From Roseomonas xinghualingensis (GTDB taxonomy: Bacteria; Pseudomonadota; Alphaproteobacteria; Acetobacterales; Acetobacteraceae), in assembly GCF_025791835.1 (NCBI RefSeq), contig NZ_JAOXLP010000063.1, forward strand, positions 1 to 12,760: 12,760 nucleotides of DNA. Reading direction: 5' to 3'. Each line of letters begins with the position of its first letter. Within the stretch, counting starts at the first letter, position 1. Shown piece after piece: positions 6,839 through 12,760 of the stretch. A program made the translations under genes and the position numbers. The notes beneath the pieces are model-generated. The model was given only the letters and a program-made list of their open reading frames with translations. It was not told the DNA's origin and searched no databases.

Positions 6839-8291
6839 CCCTGCCTGGGAGTTGGGCCAGCGCCGAGCCATCCGCCGCGAGTTTGGCTTGTGGTGCGAGC
6901 ACGCCCTCGCTCCTCAGGGCATGGTGCCCGCCGCTCACCATCGTCTGCTCATCCGTGAGCTCCAAGCGGTGGCGGACGGGGTGCACGACCGGCTGATGGT
7001 GTTCATGCCCCCGGGCTCGGCCAAGAGCACCTACACGTCGGACCTGTTCCCGGCCTGGTTCCTCGCCCAGGCGCGCGATCGCCGGGTCATCGCGACCTCC
7101 AACACCGCCGAACTGGCCGGCACTTTCTCCCGCCGTGTGCGGGGCAGGATTCGGACGCACGGCCCGACCCTGGGCTATCGCCTGGACCGAGAGGCCGAGG
7201 ACCTCTGGACCACCAGCAATGGGGGCGAGTACCGCGCCGCCGGCATCGGGGGCGTGATCACCGGCCTCCGGGCGGACCTCGCCTTGATCGATGACCCCGT
7301 GAAGTCGCGGGAGGAGGCGGACAGCGCCGCTCGTCGCAGCCGGGTCTGGGAGTGGTTCGGAGACGACCTCCGGACCCGCCTCAGGCCCGGGGCCGCCATC
7401 GTGGTGGTGCAGACCCGCTGGCATGAGGACGACCTCTCTGGGCGGCTGTTGCAGGCCCAGGGTGACCAGTGGCGGGTGGTGTCCCTGCCGGCCGAGGCGG
7501 AGGGGGACGACCCGCTGGGCAGGAAGCCCGGGGAGATGCTGTGGGGGGATGACCGCTACGGCTACGCGGCGTCCCTGGCGCGGGTGAAGGCGGAGGCGAG
7601 CACAAGGAGCTGGTCGGCGCTGTATCAGCAGCGGCCGGTGCCTGACACGGGGGACTACTTCCAGGCCGAGTGGCTCACCGCCACCGACAGTCTCCCCGAC
7701 CGCGTCACCCTCCGGGTCTACGGGGGATCGGACTACGCGGTGACGGCCGGCGGGGGCGACTGGACGGTGCACGTGGTGGTGGGCATGGACCCGGAGGGGA
7801 AGCTCTGGCTCCTGGATCTGTGGCGCGGGCAGGCCGCGGCGGATGCCTGGATCGAGGCGTTCTGTGACCTGGTGCTGCGCTGGCGCCCGATCGGCTGGGC
7901 GGAGGAGACCGGGCAGATCCGGGCCGGTGTCGGGCCGTTCCTGGAGCGGCGTATGCGAGAGCGGCGGGCCTACGTGGCACGGCACCCCTTTCCCACCCGG
8001 GGTGACAAGGCGGTGCGGGCGCAGTCGATCCGCGGGAGGATGGCGCTGGATGGGCTGCGGGTGCCGAGGACGGCAGCGTGGCGTCAGGCGCTCGAGGCGG
8101 AGCTCCTCACGTTCCCGGCGGGGAAGCATGACGACCAGGTGGATGCGCTGGGGCTGGTGGGGCAGCTGCTGGACAAGATGGTCGTGGGGACCGCGCCGAA
8201 GCGGGAGAGGGCTGAGCGGCGGGACGGGTACGGGCAGTGGTTTGGTAGGGACGAGTACGACCGAGAGGGCGTGAATTGGAAGACGGCGTGA
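6828..8291 (+). CDS. terL: Phage terminase large subunit (packaging ATPase-nuclease)
   Basis: The 487-residue protein has the two TerL modules. In the ATPase, Walker A is PPGSAKST (61-68), Walker B is LALIDDP (D155/D156), and the coupling region is VVVQTRWHEDD. In the RNaseH-like nuclease, a first acidic residue is in YGGSDYAVT (D302), with a later acidic cluster, KHDDQVDAL (D435, D436, D439). It should translocate and cut DNA into preformed heads. Length and motif spacing are normal, so it looks intact. The start at 6828 has AGGGGG about 5 nt upstream; the ATG at 6801 is an alternative. Unusually, no portal, protease or capsid gene follows: the next gene faces the opposite way 30 bp later. 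Confidence 0.92.
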   Translation: METDPAWELGQRRAIRREFGLWCEHALAPQGMVPAAHHRLLIRELQAVADGVHDRLMVFMPPGSAKSTYTSDLFPAWFLAQARDRRVIATSNTAELAGTFSRRVRGRIRTHGPTLGYRLDREAEDLWTTSNGGEYRAAGIGGVITGLRADLALIDDPVKSREEADSAARRSRVWEWFGDDLRTRLRPGAAIVVVQTRWHEDDLSGRLLQAQGDQWRVVSLPAEAEGDDPLGRKPGEMLWGDDRYGYAASLARVKAEASTRSWSALYQQRPVPDTGDYFQAEWLTATDSLPDRVTLRVYGGSDYAVTAGGGDWTVHVVVGMDPEGKLWLLDLWRGQAAADAWIEAFCDLVLRWRPIGWAEETGQIRAGVGPFLERRMRERRAYVARHPFPTRGDKAVRAQSIRGRMALDGLRVPRTAAWRQALEAELLTFPAGKHDDQVDALGLVGQLLDKMVVGTAPKRERAERRDGYGQWFGRDEYDREGVNWKTA

Positions 8292-8305
8292 GGCGCAGCA
8301 GCGCC
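8292..8305. terminator. Small hairpin between convergent genes
   Basis: GGCGC and GCGCC form a 5-bp stem around AGCA, starting directly after the terL stop codon. It lies between convergent genes and could slow transcription from either side, but there is no T-tract, so it is at best a weak terminator. Confidence 0.25.
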
Positions 8306-8320
8306 ATCGAAAGACTAACG

Positions 8321-9319
8321 TCACCTACGGCGGTCGATGATCTTGATTACATCTGGCAACGGAAGTAGTTCGTCACGTGCGAGGATGCGGGATGCGTTGT
8401 CCACTAAACTTGCTTTCTCGGCCGGTGTGAGTCGGAGGTGCGTACCGAAACCCGGCACTCGAACCATGCCAGGTAATGCGATCGTCAGATGGCTCTCGCC
8501 ATCAACTTCGAGCTGCAGCCCTGTTACCCTCGCCGAGCCCCGGCATCGCGGCCTGTCCGGCTTAGTGCAATCTAGATCGATCAGCCAATCACCCTCGTGA
8601 ATGCCGTCGAACTGATAACCCCAGGCTTTGCGAAAGTCCGAAGCAGACAGTCCAGGCTTAGCTGGCAAAGCCCCGCTCCTCACCTGTCCAAGTAACCGGT
8701 TTCCAGCTTCACTGAGGTCCTCGCGGTAAGAGGCCACGAACACGGACCCAAAATCGTCCGGTCTCTCCCTACACGCCGCTAAAAGCGTTTTTGGTGCGGA
8801 TGCAGGCCGTGGTGCCAGCCAAAGGCCCGGGACTGAAGAAGGCCAGCTTTTACGCGCTTCAATTGCTGCCTTGATGTCCGAGTTGCGAACGTGACGGGAC
8901 TCGGGATCGCTCCACAGTGCCTCGAAGAGGTCGAGCACCTCTGCAACGAAGTCCGGATCGTCGCTGGATGCATTCGCCTCAACCCAGCCTTTTGGCATAC
9001 CCGCAGCTGCTGGAAGCCCGAAGCGCGAGGCATTCGATGATCCCACGACGGCCAGGTTCTCAGTTGCGTAGATCTTGGCATGGAGTCGCGGGTGGGTCCT
9101 GACCTTTATCCGGAGGTCCCGTATTTCGGATATTGAATTCGGATTGCAGCCTGGGTGATCGAGGTTGCACAAGATCCGGACGGGGCTGCCTGCGACCAGC
9201 CCCAGCAAGGCGGCGGCACCTTCACCCCAGAATGGGACTGCCACGACGGAACTTGCGGACCTCTTCATCGCTCGGCGGAAGTGCGGCGCGACATCAGTTT
9301 CACGCAGCAACTTCAGCAC
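8321..9319 (-). CDS. Phospholipase D-superfamily nuclease-like protein
   Basis: The 332-residue protein starts at a GTG with AAGGA about 7 nt upstream. Its N-terminal 130 residues match a PLD-like domain: strand VVAVPFWGEGAAALLG, then the catalytic-type motif LHAKIY...VVGSSNAS (H80, K82, G93-N96). The usual Asp after HxK is Glu (E87). EANASSDDPDFVAEV follows. Only one such motif is present, so an active enzyme would need to dimerise, as single-motif PLD nucleases do. The C-terminal 200 residues are unrecognised; they include KAWGYQFDGIHEGDWL and may sense or bind a ligand. Base composition is visibly lower in GC than the phage module, suggesting separate acquisition. A defence or DNA-processing role is inferred only. 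Confidence 0.75.
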   Translation of the reverse strand: MLKLLRETDVAPHFRRAMKRSASSVVAVPFWGEGAAALLGLVAGSPVRILCNLDHPGCNPNSISEIRDLRIKVRTHPRLHAKIYATENLAVVGSSNASRFGLPAAAGMPKGWVEANASSDDPDFVAEVLDLFEALWSDPESRHVRNSDIKAAIEARKSWPSSVPGLWLAPRPASAPKTLLAACRERPDDFGSVFVASYREDLSEAGNRLLGQVRSGALPAKPGLSASDFRKAWGYQFDGIHEGDWLIDLDCTKPDRPRCRGSARVTGLQLEVDGESHLTIALPGMVRVPGFGTHLRLTPAEKASLVDNASRILARDELLPLPDVIKIIDRRR

Positions 9320-9921
9320 ACGAGTTCCTTGCCATAATCAGCAGGAACGCACATCCGCTGCAACACCGTTGCAATCCGTGGATTGGGCTCGAGTCCACAG
9401 GGTCTTTCGTTTGTGCTGGGCCTCATAAGGGACTCGCTCCCCAACTAAGCCGTCATTTCACCAGTCGAGCATCCATCCCTCGTTCCATGTTCACCACCCA
9501 GCAACGACCGTTGCTGGGTGGTGAACACCCCCAGACAGAGGTCAGAGCCTGGCGGCCGGCGACGGCTGCTAAGCGCCCATCTTGAACAGACGGCGTCGTT
9601 GCCCTCCGTCCCGGAAGCGGACACTCCCTTTGCGAGCCTCCACTATAGCATTTCCGCCTCGCACGGATACGGGTGACCTGATTCGATGCTGCCGGTAGAC
9701 GGCGAGGCTGGTGATGACGGCCCGTTGTCGCGGGGTCTGCGGCGTCGGCTGATGGAGACAGTGGACACGGAAGAGTGCTTCGGCATCCACTGTGTTGGGC
9801 AGTCGCGAATGACCATCTAGAGATTGCCTTCCCGCCAATTTTCTCTCCATCTGTGAGCCCTGGGCAAGGCACCGGCACTGTGATTCATGCAGCCAAGCGA
9901 TTTCCCGAAAGGAGATCCGTA
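9320..9921. other. 602-bp stretch without a supported gene
   Basis: The part nearest 9319 must hold the promoter of the PLD-like gene. Two abutting palindromes lie there: GCAAC-ACC-GTTGC (9360-9372) and CAATCC-GT-GGATTG (9372-9385). Further right is the perfect inverted repeat 9489-9526. Frames on the minus strand between about 9450 and 9880 are open for 90-140 codons, but I recognise nothing in them and see no good ribosome site, so I do not call them. The last 70 bp lead into the small gene at 9922. Confidence 0.5.
9489..9526. repeat. Perfect 18-bp inverted repeat with 2-nt centre
   Basis: GTTCACCACCCAGCAACG (9489-9506) is followed by AC and then its exact complement (9509-9526). No T-run follows on either strand, so it is not a typical intrinsic terminator. 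It could be a protein-binding palindrome, a REP-like element, or a transcript-end hairpin. Its inner part, GCAACGACCGTTGC, resembles the palindrome at 9360-9372. Confidence 0.8.
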
Positions 9922-10053
9922 ATGGGACGAGACCATGAAGCCGAAATGGCCGATCGCATCGCGGAGGAGCGCAGCGAGAACGAGGGTATGAATGAGCACC
10001 GCTCCAAGGCTCTGAATCCGGTGCGCTGGGAGGCGAGCGGGTCCGGAGGGTAG
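9922..10053 (+). CDS. 43-aa charged small protein
   Basis: The ATG has a strong ribosome site (AAAGGAG, about 7 nt upstream), which is the best evidence for translation. The peptide begins MGRDHEAEMADRIAEERSE and ends WEASGSGG; it is hydrophilic, rich in Glu, Arg and Asp, and probably partly helical. It has no signal peptide, membrane segment or Cys. I do not recognise a family. It stands alone, with about 500 bp to the next gene. The frame is open upstream of 9922, but the ribosome site fixes this start. Confidence 0.6.
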   Translation: MGRDHEAEMADRIAEERSENEGMNEHRSKALNPVRWEASGSGG

Positions 10054-10559
10054 CCCGGAGCGCGGCGCTTCGTCAGGACTTGGCCGGAGATAAGGGCTCA
10101 GTGTCGAATTCGCCTCGTGGAAGAAATACTACTTCCTCGCAGGAAGAATAAGGCGACCGGGATAGCCAGGCTTTAGACTTAAAGCTACGAGCCCGCCCCC
10201 TAAGCGCTAGCGCTCCTGCCCCTCTGATTGGCAGTTCGGGCTTAGCAGCCCTGAACCTTGACCGGTAGGACAAACCGTGAGGGCCGCTCCGCAAGCCTTT
10301 GGCTCTCAGCTATTCGCGACGCAGCCTCAGTACCTACTCCCAGCCTCCTTTGCGGCTGCCACGCCCACACAACCGCGTACAGCGAGCAATTGAGTGCGAA
10401 GTGGCTGCCGTGGCTGATCAGTTTTCAAGCTGACCAAGGATGCGGTGCCTTCGATCGCCGCAGATGCGATCTGTGTTCACGACACAAGCGAAATCCGGGC
10501 CAGCAGCATGTGCCGTGCGGAGACCATCTGGTCTGCCGAACCAAGAGAGGAACAGAGTC
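10054..10559. other. 506-bp stretch without a supported gene
   Basis: No reading frame here has both a ribosome site and recognisable content. The stretch contains a hairpin, CTTCCT-CGC-AGGAAG (10132-10146), in a patch richer in A and T, and a 12-bp perfect palindrome, AGCGCTAGCGCT (10203-10214). It should include the promoter for the gene at 10560, but I cannot point to clear -35/-10 boxes. Confidence 0.4.
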
Positions 10560-11015
10560 ATGTCCGAGCGCCTTATCGACGTACTCGATGAATACGGACT
10601 GGTTAAGCATACCTATCCAGTCACCGTCGGAAGACCGGAGGCCCCCGCCACGAACGAGAGCTATGAAGCAAAGGCTCTGGAGGCCGCAGCACACAGTGAA
10701 CTGGCTTCGGATGAGGAGCTCCGGAAGTTCACTGCGAAGTCCCATGCTAGTCGGAGTGGCCCGCTGCAGCCGTATGGCGATCAGCTCAGCAGCAGTTCGG
10801 AGACGAAGCATGGCCTTGAGCAGGCCGTGCGTGAACGGGCCCACTTCCTTTGGATTGAGGCAGGGCGACCGGTAGGTCATGACGACGATCACTGGAGGCA
10901 AGCGCTAGAGCAACATTTTCGCCTGCGCGCTTACGTGCTTTGGCGTCAGGAGGGCTGCCCCGAGGGTCGTGCCGAAGAGCACTGGAGCCGTGTGTGTGAA
11001 TTTCAGGAGCACTGA
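10560..11015 (+). CDS. Protein with two DUF2934 repeats
   Basis: The 151-residue protein starts at an ATG preceded by AGAGGA about 8 nt upstream. The C-terminal third has two copies of the DUF2934 motif: VRERAHFLWIEAGRP...DDHW (about 90-117) and LRAYVLWRQEGCPEG...EEHW (about 121-148). The two HW pairs are exactly 30 residues apart. DUF2934 is a short domain of unknown function common in alphaproteobacteria, usually recognised by this RAY-LW-G-P-G-HW pattern. The N-terminal 85 residues are hydrophilic, rich in Ser, Ala and Glu, and unrecognised. It has no membrane segment, so it is probably cytoplasmic. It leads a run of three close rightward genes. Confidence 0.8.
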   Translation: MSERLIDVLDEYGLVKHTYPVTVGRPEAPATNESYEAKALEAAAHSELASDEELRKFTAKSHASRSGPLQPYGDQLSSSSETKHGLEQAVRERAHFLWIEAGRPVGHDDDHWRQALEQHFRLRAYVLWRQEGCPEGRAEEHWSRVCEFQEH

Positions 11016-11075
11016 GCGACGACGAACGCGGTCTACAGATCTGATCTGCCGGAAGTCCGGCTGCAGGAGCATCCG

Positions 11076-11441
11076 ATGAGTAAGCTGATGTGGCGTCCAG
11101 CCAGCAACATTGAACCCGCCGGAAGTTCCTTTCGGAAGGCTGACAGTCCAGAGAAATGGAAGGTCTCCTGGGAACTGCACCGAGGCTCCACTCGCATCGC
11201 GACGGCAGGTGTAGATCTTCAGAGTCAGTTCTGCATGCGTCCTGCGGCAGGAACCACGTGGACTCCCGGTTCCGCTTCCGCAGCTGAGATCGCTGACGCG
11301 GGTGCGAAGCTGTTCCTCATGCTCGGCATCCCGACTTGGTCGTGCGACAGTGTGCCGGACCAGCATGGCGTCTCAGCGCTTATGGCTGAGCGCTTAGCAG
11401 ACGCCGAGTTGCACGACACAACAGCCTTCGCGAGGAGGTAG
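11076..11441 (+). CDS. Unknown 121-aa protein
   Basis: The ATG follows CAGGAG with about 7 nt spacing, a good start. The protein begins MSKLMWRPASNIEPAG and is soluble with mixed composition, including two Cys and four Trp. I recognise no family. It starts 60 bp after the DUF2934 gene and its stop lies 3 bp before the small membrane gene, inside that gene's ribosome site (GAGGAGG overlaps the last codons). The two are therefore probably co-transcribed and translationally coupled. A joint function with a membrane partner is possible but unproven. Confidence 0.65.
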   Translation: MSKLMWRPASNIEPAGSSFRKADSPEKWKVSWELHRGSTRIATAGVDLQSQFCMRPAAGTTWTPGSASAAEIADAGAKLFLMLGIPTWSCDSVPDQHGVSALMAERLADAELHDTTAFARR

Positions 11442-11444
11442 GCG

Positions 11445-11594
11445 ATGGCTGGCGCAGCTTTTTATTGGTGGGCTGCGGCGCTGCTTGCACTCGGCGCCGT
11501 TGCCCTGATCTGGACGCATCTGGGACTTGGCCTTGCGGTTCTCGTCCTGGGCGCCGTAGTGATGTTGGGTTGCCGCGTTATGGCGGTGGGCTGA
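11445..11594 (+). CDS. 49-aa small membrane protein
   Basis: MAGAAFYWWAAALLALG onward has two hydrophobic stretches, about residues 5-23 and 27-43, joined by a short WTHLG turn, as expected for a small helical-hairpin inner-membrane protein. GGAGG lies about 9 nt before the ATG and overlaps the end of the preceding gene. It has one Cys near the C-terminus. I recognise no family. Size and topology also fit small stress-linked membrane peptides or toxin-like peptides, but no antitoxin signature is visible. Confidence 0.6.
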   Translation: MAGAAFYWWAAALLALGAVALIWTHLGLGLAVLVLGAVVMLGCRVMAVG

Positions 11595-11674
11595 TTCTTG
11601 CCATTGCCGTCTAACCAGTCACCCGTAGTAGGCAGACCGATAGCGCGTCCGAGTTGGTTGAGCGAGTGATACAG

Positions 11675-11856
11675 TCAGGGCGTTAGCTGCCCCGTCTCCA
11701 GCCTGACCTGCCGCAGTTCAGGTGCGTGCCGGCGGAGCGCCGTGGCCAGCACCTCCGGCTCGCCCGCTTGCCCTTCCACACCAGCCGCCCCTGCTCGTCG
11801 AGCACGTGGATGGTCGTGTCCCTGTCCGAAACATCTGGGGCCGCGTACTGCACCAT
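11675..11856 (-). pseudogene. IS110-family transposase remnant (frameshifted, truncated)
   Basis: From the ATG at 11856, MVQYAAPDVSDRDTTIHVLD and GRLVWKGKRA match the N-terminal DEDD-type region of IS110 transposases, in which DVS carries the first catalytic Asp. The frame then shifts near 11770: EPEVLATALRRHAPEL and VRLETGQLTP continue in another frame and stop at 11675. Intact relatives are several hundred residues long, so most of the catalytic domain and the Ser-containing C-terminal domain are gone. GGGGAGGG before the ATG shows that the original start region survives. The fragment cannot encode an active transposase. The family call rests on motif recognition. Confidence 0.75.
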
Positions 11857-11983
11857 GATGCCCTCCCCGGGGTGGCCGCGGGCAGCCTCTCCGCCCGCCT
11901 CGCACCCCCCGAGCTTGCCATCCCGGCCAATCGGGTCGCGATCAGCGCGTGTGGAGCGCACCTTCGCTTGGCAGCCCGGTTCC

Positions 11984-12033
11984 GGCGCCTGACTATCCGC
12001 TACGAACGGGCGCCTGACTGTCCGCTACGAACG
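11984..12033. repeat. 25-bp tandem direct repeat, two copies
   Basis: Two head-to-tail copies (11984-12008 and 12009-12033) beginning GGCGCCTGACT and ending TCCGCTACGAACG differ at one base (A or G after GACT). They lie between the recombinase stop and the IS110 remnant. They may be a mobile-element end, a recombinase core or accessory site, or a local duplication. Confidence 0.85.
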
Positions 12034-12077
12034 TCGCGCCGACGTCCATCTTGCCCTGACAACCCTCGCCTGCGCCG

Positions 12078-12760
12078 TCATCTGCCTGCACCAGCTCCGA
12101 AGGTTTTGTCCTTTGCTATTTGTGCCGGAAGCCGCTCCAGGATCCGCGCCACCGACGTGTGGGTCCATGCAGACCCACCCCGCGGCGTCGGTACCCCTCT
12201 CTCCGTGAGTGCTCGCGCTAAGCCTTGGTGCGTGGTGATCCCCTCCGCTCGCAGCACCTCTAGCTCCAACGCGAGCCGGTGCGCCGTTCGGGTCGCCTGC
12301 TCTACCCGAGATATGGCCGCAGCAGCGGCACAGGGCGGCTTGGACGGCCTCCACCCCCGATCCCCACCCAACACCGCCCCCCTCGCCCGTGCCGCCGCTA
12401 GCGCCGCCCGGGTCCGCTCCGAGATGATCTCCCGCTCCTTCTGCGCCATGGCGGCATAGACCCGCATCATGAGGTCATCCGCCCCGGGCATGTCCGCCGC
12501 TCGGATAGAGATACCCTCCTCCAGCAGCTGCGAGAGGGTGTGAGCCCGGCGGGTGATCCGATCGAGGCGGGCGGCCACCAGCACCGCCCCGAGCTGCCGG
12601 CAGCGGGTCAGGGCGGCCTGGAACCCGGGCCGGCGGTCGTCCTTCCCCGAGGCGATATCCTGGTGCTCGGCGACCAGCGTCCAGCCCTCGCGCTCGACGA
12701 AGGCACGGACGCTGGCCTGCTGCGCCTCAAGGCCCAGGCCAGAGTGCCCCTGCTCGGCGG
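12078..12760 (-). CDS. Serine recombinase (resolvase/invertase type), 5' end outside window
   Basis: The frame is open from the right edge to the stop at 12078, giving about 226 residues. The visible N-terminus, EQGHSGLGLEAQQASVRAFV, normally follows the YxRVS motif with the catalytic Ser, which lies just outside. The resolvase fold continues with DIASGKDDRRPGFQAAL, VAARLDRITRRAHTL (conserved Arg residues) and MMRVYAAMAQKEREIISERT, the start of the long helix. The C-terminal part, GLARALTERGVPTPRGGSAW and TSVARILERL, is a short recombinase DNA-binding region. The size suits a resolvase/invertase rather than a large serine integrase. It could resolve or invert DNA of a mobile element. The catalytic Ser cannot be confirmed here. 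Confidence 0.88.
   Translation of the reverse strand, partial: AEQGHSGLGLEAQQASVRAFVEREGWTLVAEHQDIASGKDDRRPGFQAALTRCRQLGAVLVAARLDRITRRAHTLSQLLEEGISIRAADMPGADDLMMRVYAAMAQKEREIISERTRAALAAARARGAVLGGDRGWRPSKPPCAAAAAISRVEQATRTAHRLALELEVLRAEGITTHQGLARALTERGVPTPRGGSAWTHTSVARILERLPAQIAKDKTFGAGAGR

Noticed and set aside
6774..8324. A 516-codon minus-strand frame opposite terL
   Set aside because: It is rich in His, Pro and Arg with no domain, and the plus strand carries all TerL motifs.
9489..9526. Intrinsic terminator at the perfect palindrome
   Set aside because: There is no T-tract on either strand and it does not directly follow a called gene.
9453..9878. Minus-strand frames of 93 and 141 codons in the gap after the PLD-like gene
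   Set aside because: No recognised family and no convincing ribosome site, and the longer frame spans the perfect palindrome. Possible decayed gene, but not supportable.
10258..10875. A 205-codon plus-strand frame
   Set aside because: It overlaps the DUF2934 gene in another frame and has a composition typical of a shadow frame.
1..12760. tRNA or rRNA gene serving as an attachment site
   Set aside because: I saw no stretch with tRNA arm consensus or rRNA sequence in either strand, and no direct repeat of attachment-site type linking the two ends of the module.

Overview
This is a high-GC window whose gene content points to an alphaproteobacterium, probably of the Rhodospirillales/Acetobacterales or Methylobacteriaceae type. 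The DUF2924 gene with its small overlapping partner, the DUF2934 protein and the overall codon use suggest this. The genus cannot be fixed from the sequence. The window is accessory DNA: a phage-like replication and packaging module, then a patchwork of cargo, small genes and transposon debris. Recombination-related genes lie at both ends.

Left end (1-695): a DUF2924 gene runs off the left edge on the minus strand. It overlaps by 4 bp a small gene of the kind that usually travels with it. Centre-left (696-8291) is rightward: a 404-aa unknown protein with an internal duplication; a 36-aa ORF coupled by ATGA to a 926-aa primase-polymerase/zinc-finger/helicase; a 159-bp dyad-symmetric repeat region that looks like a replication origin; a ParB-domain/adenine methyltransferase fusion; an HTH small-terminase-like protein; and a terminase large subunit. 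No portal, capsid or tail gene follows the terminase. The element is therefore a truncated prophage or a satellite-like relic that keeps replication, modification and packaging-motor genes.

Centre-right (8321-9319): a convergent, visibly lower-GC gene encodes a PLD-superfamily (HxK...GSSN) nuclease-like protein, a candidate cargo or defence gene. Its upstream region carries short palindromes and a perfect 18-bp inverted repeat. From 9922 to 11594 lie four small rightward genes: a 43-aa charged protein, a 151-aa protein with two DUF2934 repeats, a 121-aa unknown, and a 49-aa protein with two membrane segments.

Right end (11675-12760): a frameshifted, truncated IS110-family transposase remnant, a 25-bp tandem direct repeat, and a serine recombinase that runs off the right edge, all on or read from the minus strand.

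Likely working unit: primase-helicase plus adjacent origin for replication, the methyltransferase to mark the DNA, and TerS/TerL for packaging. The DUF2924 pair and any recombinase beyond the left edge would serve integration or excision. This functional scheme is inferred from families and order, not shown directly.
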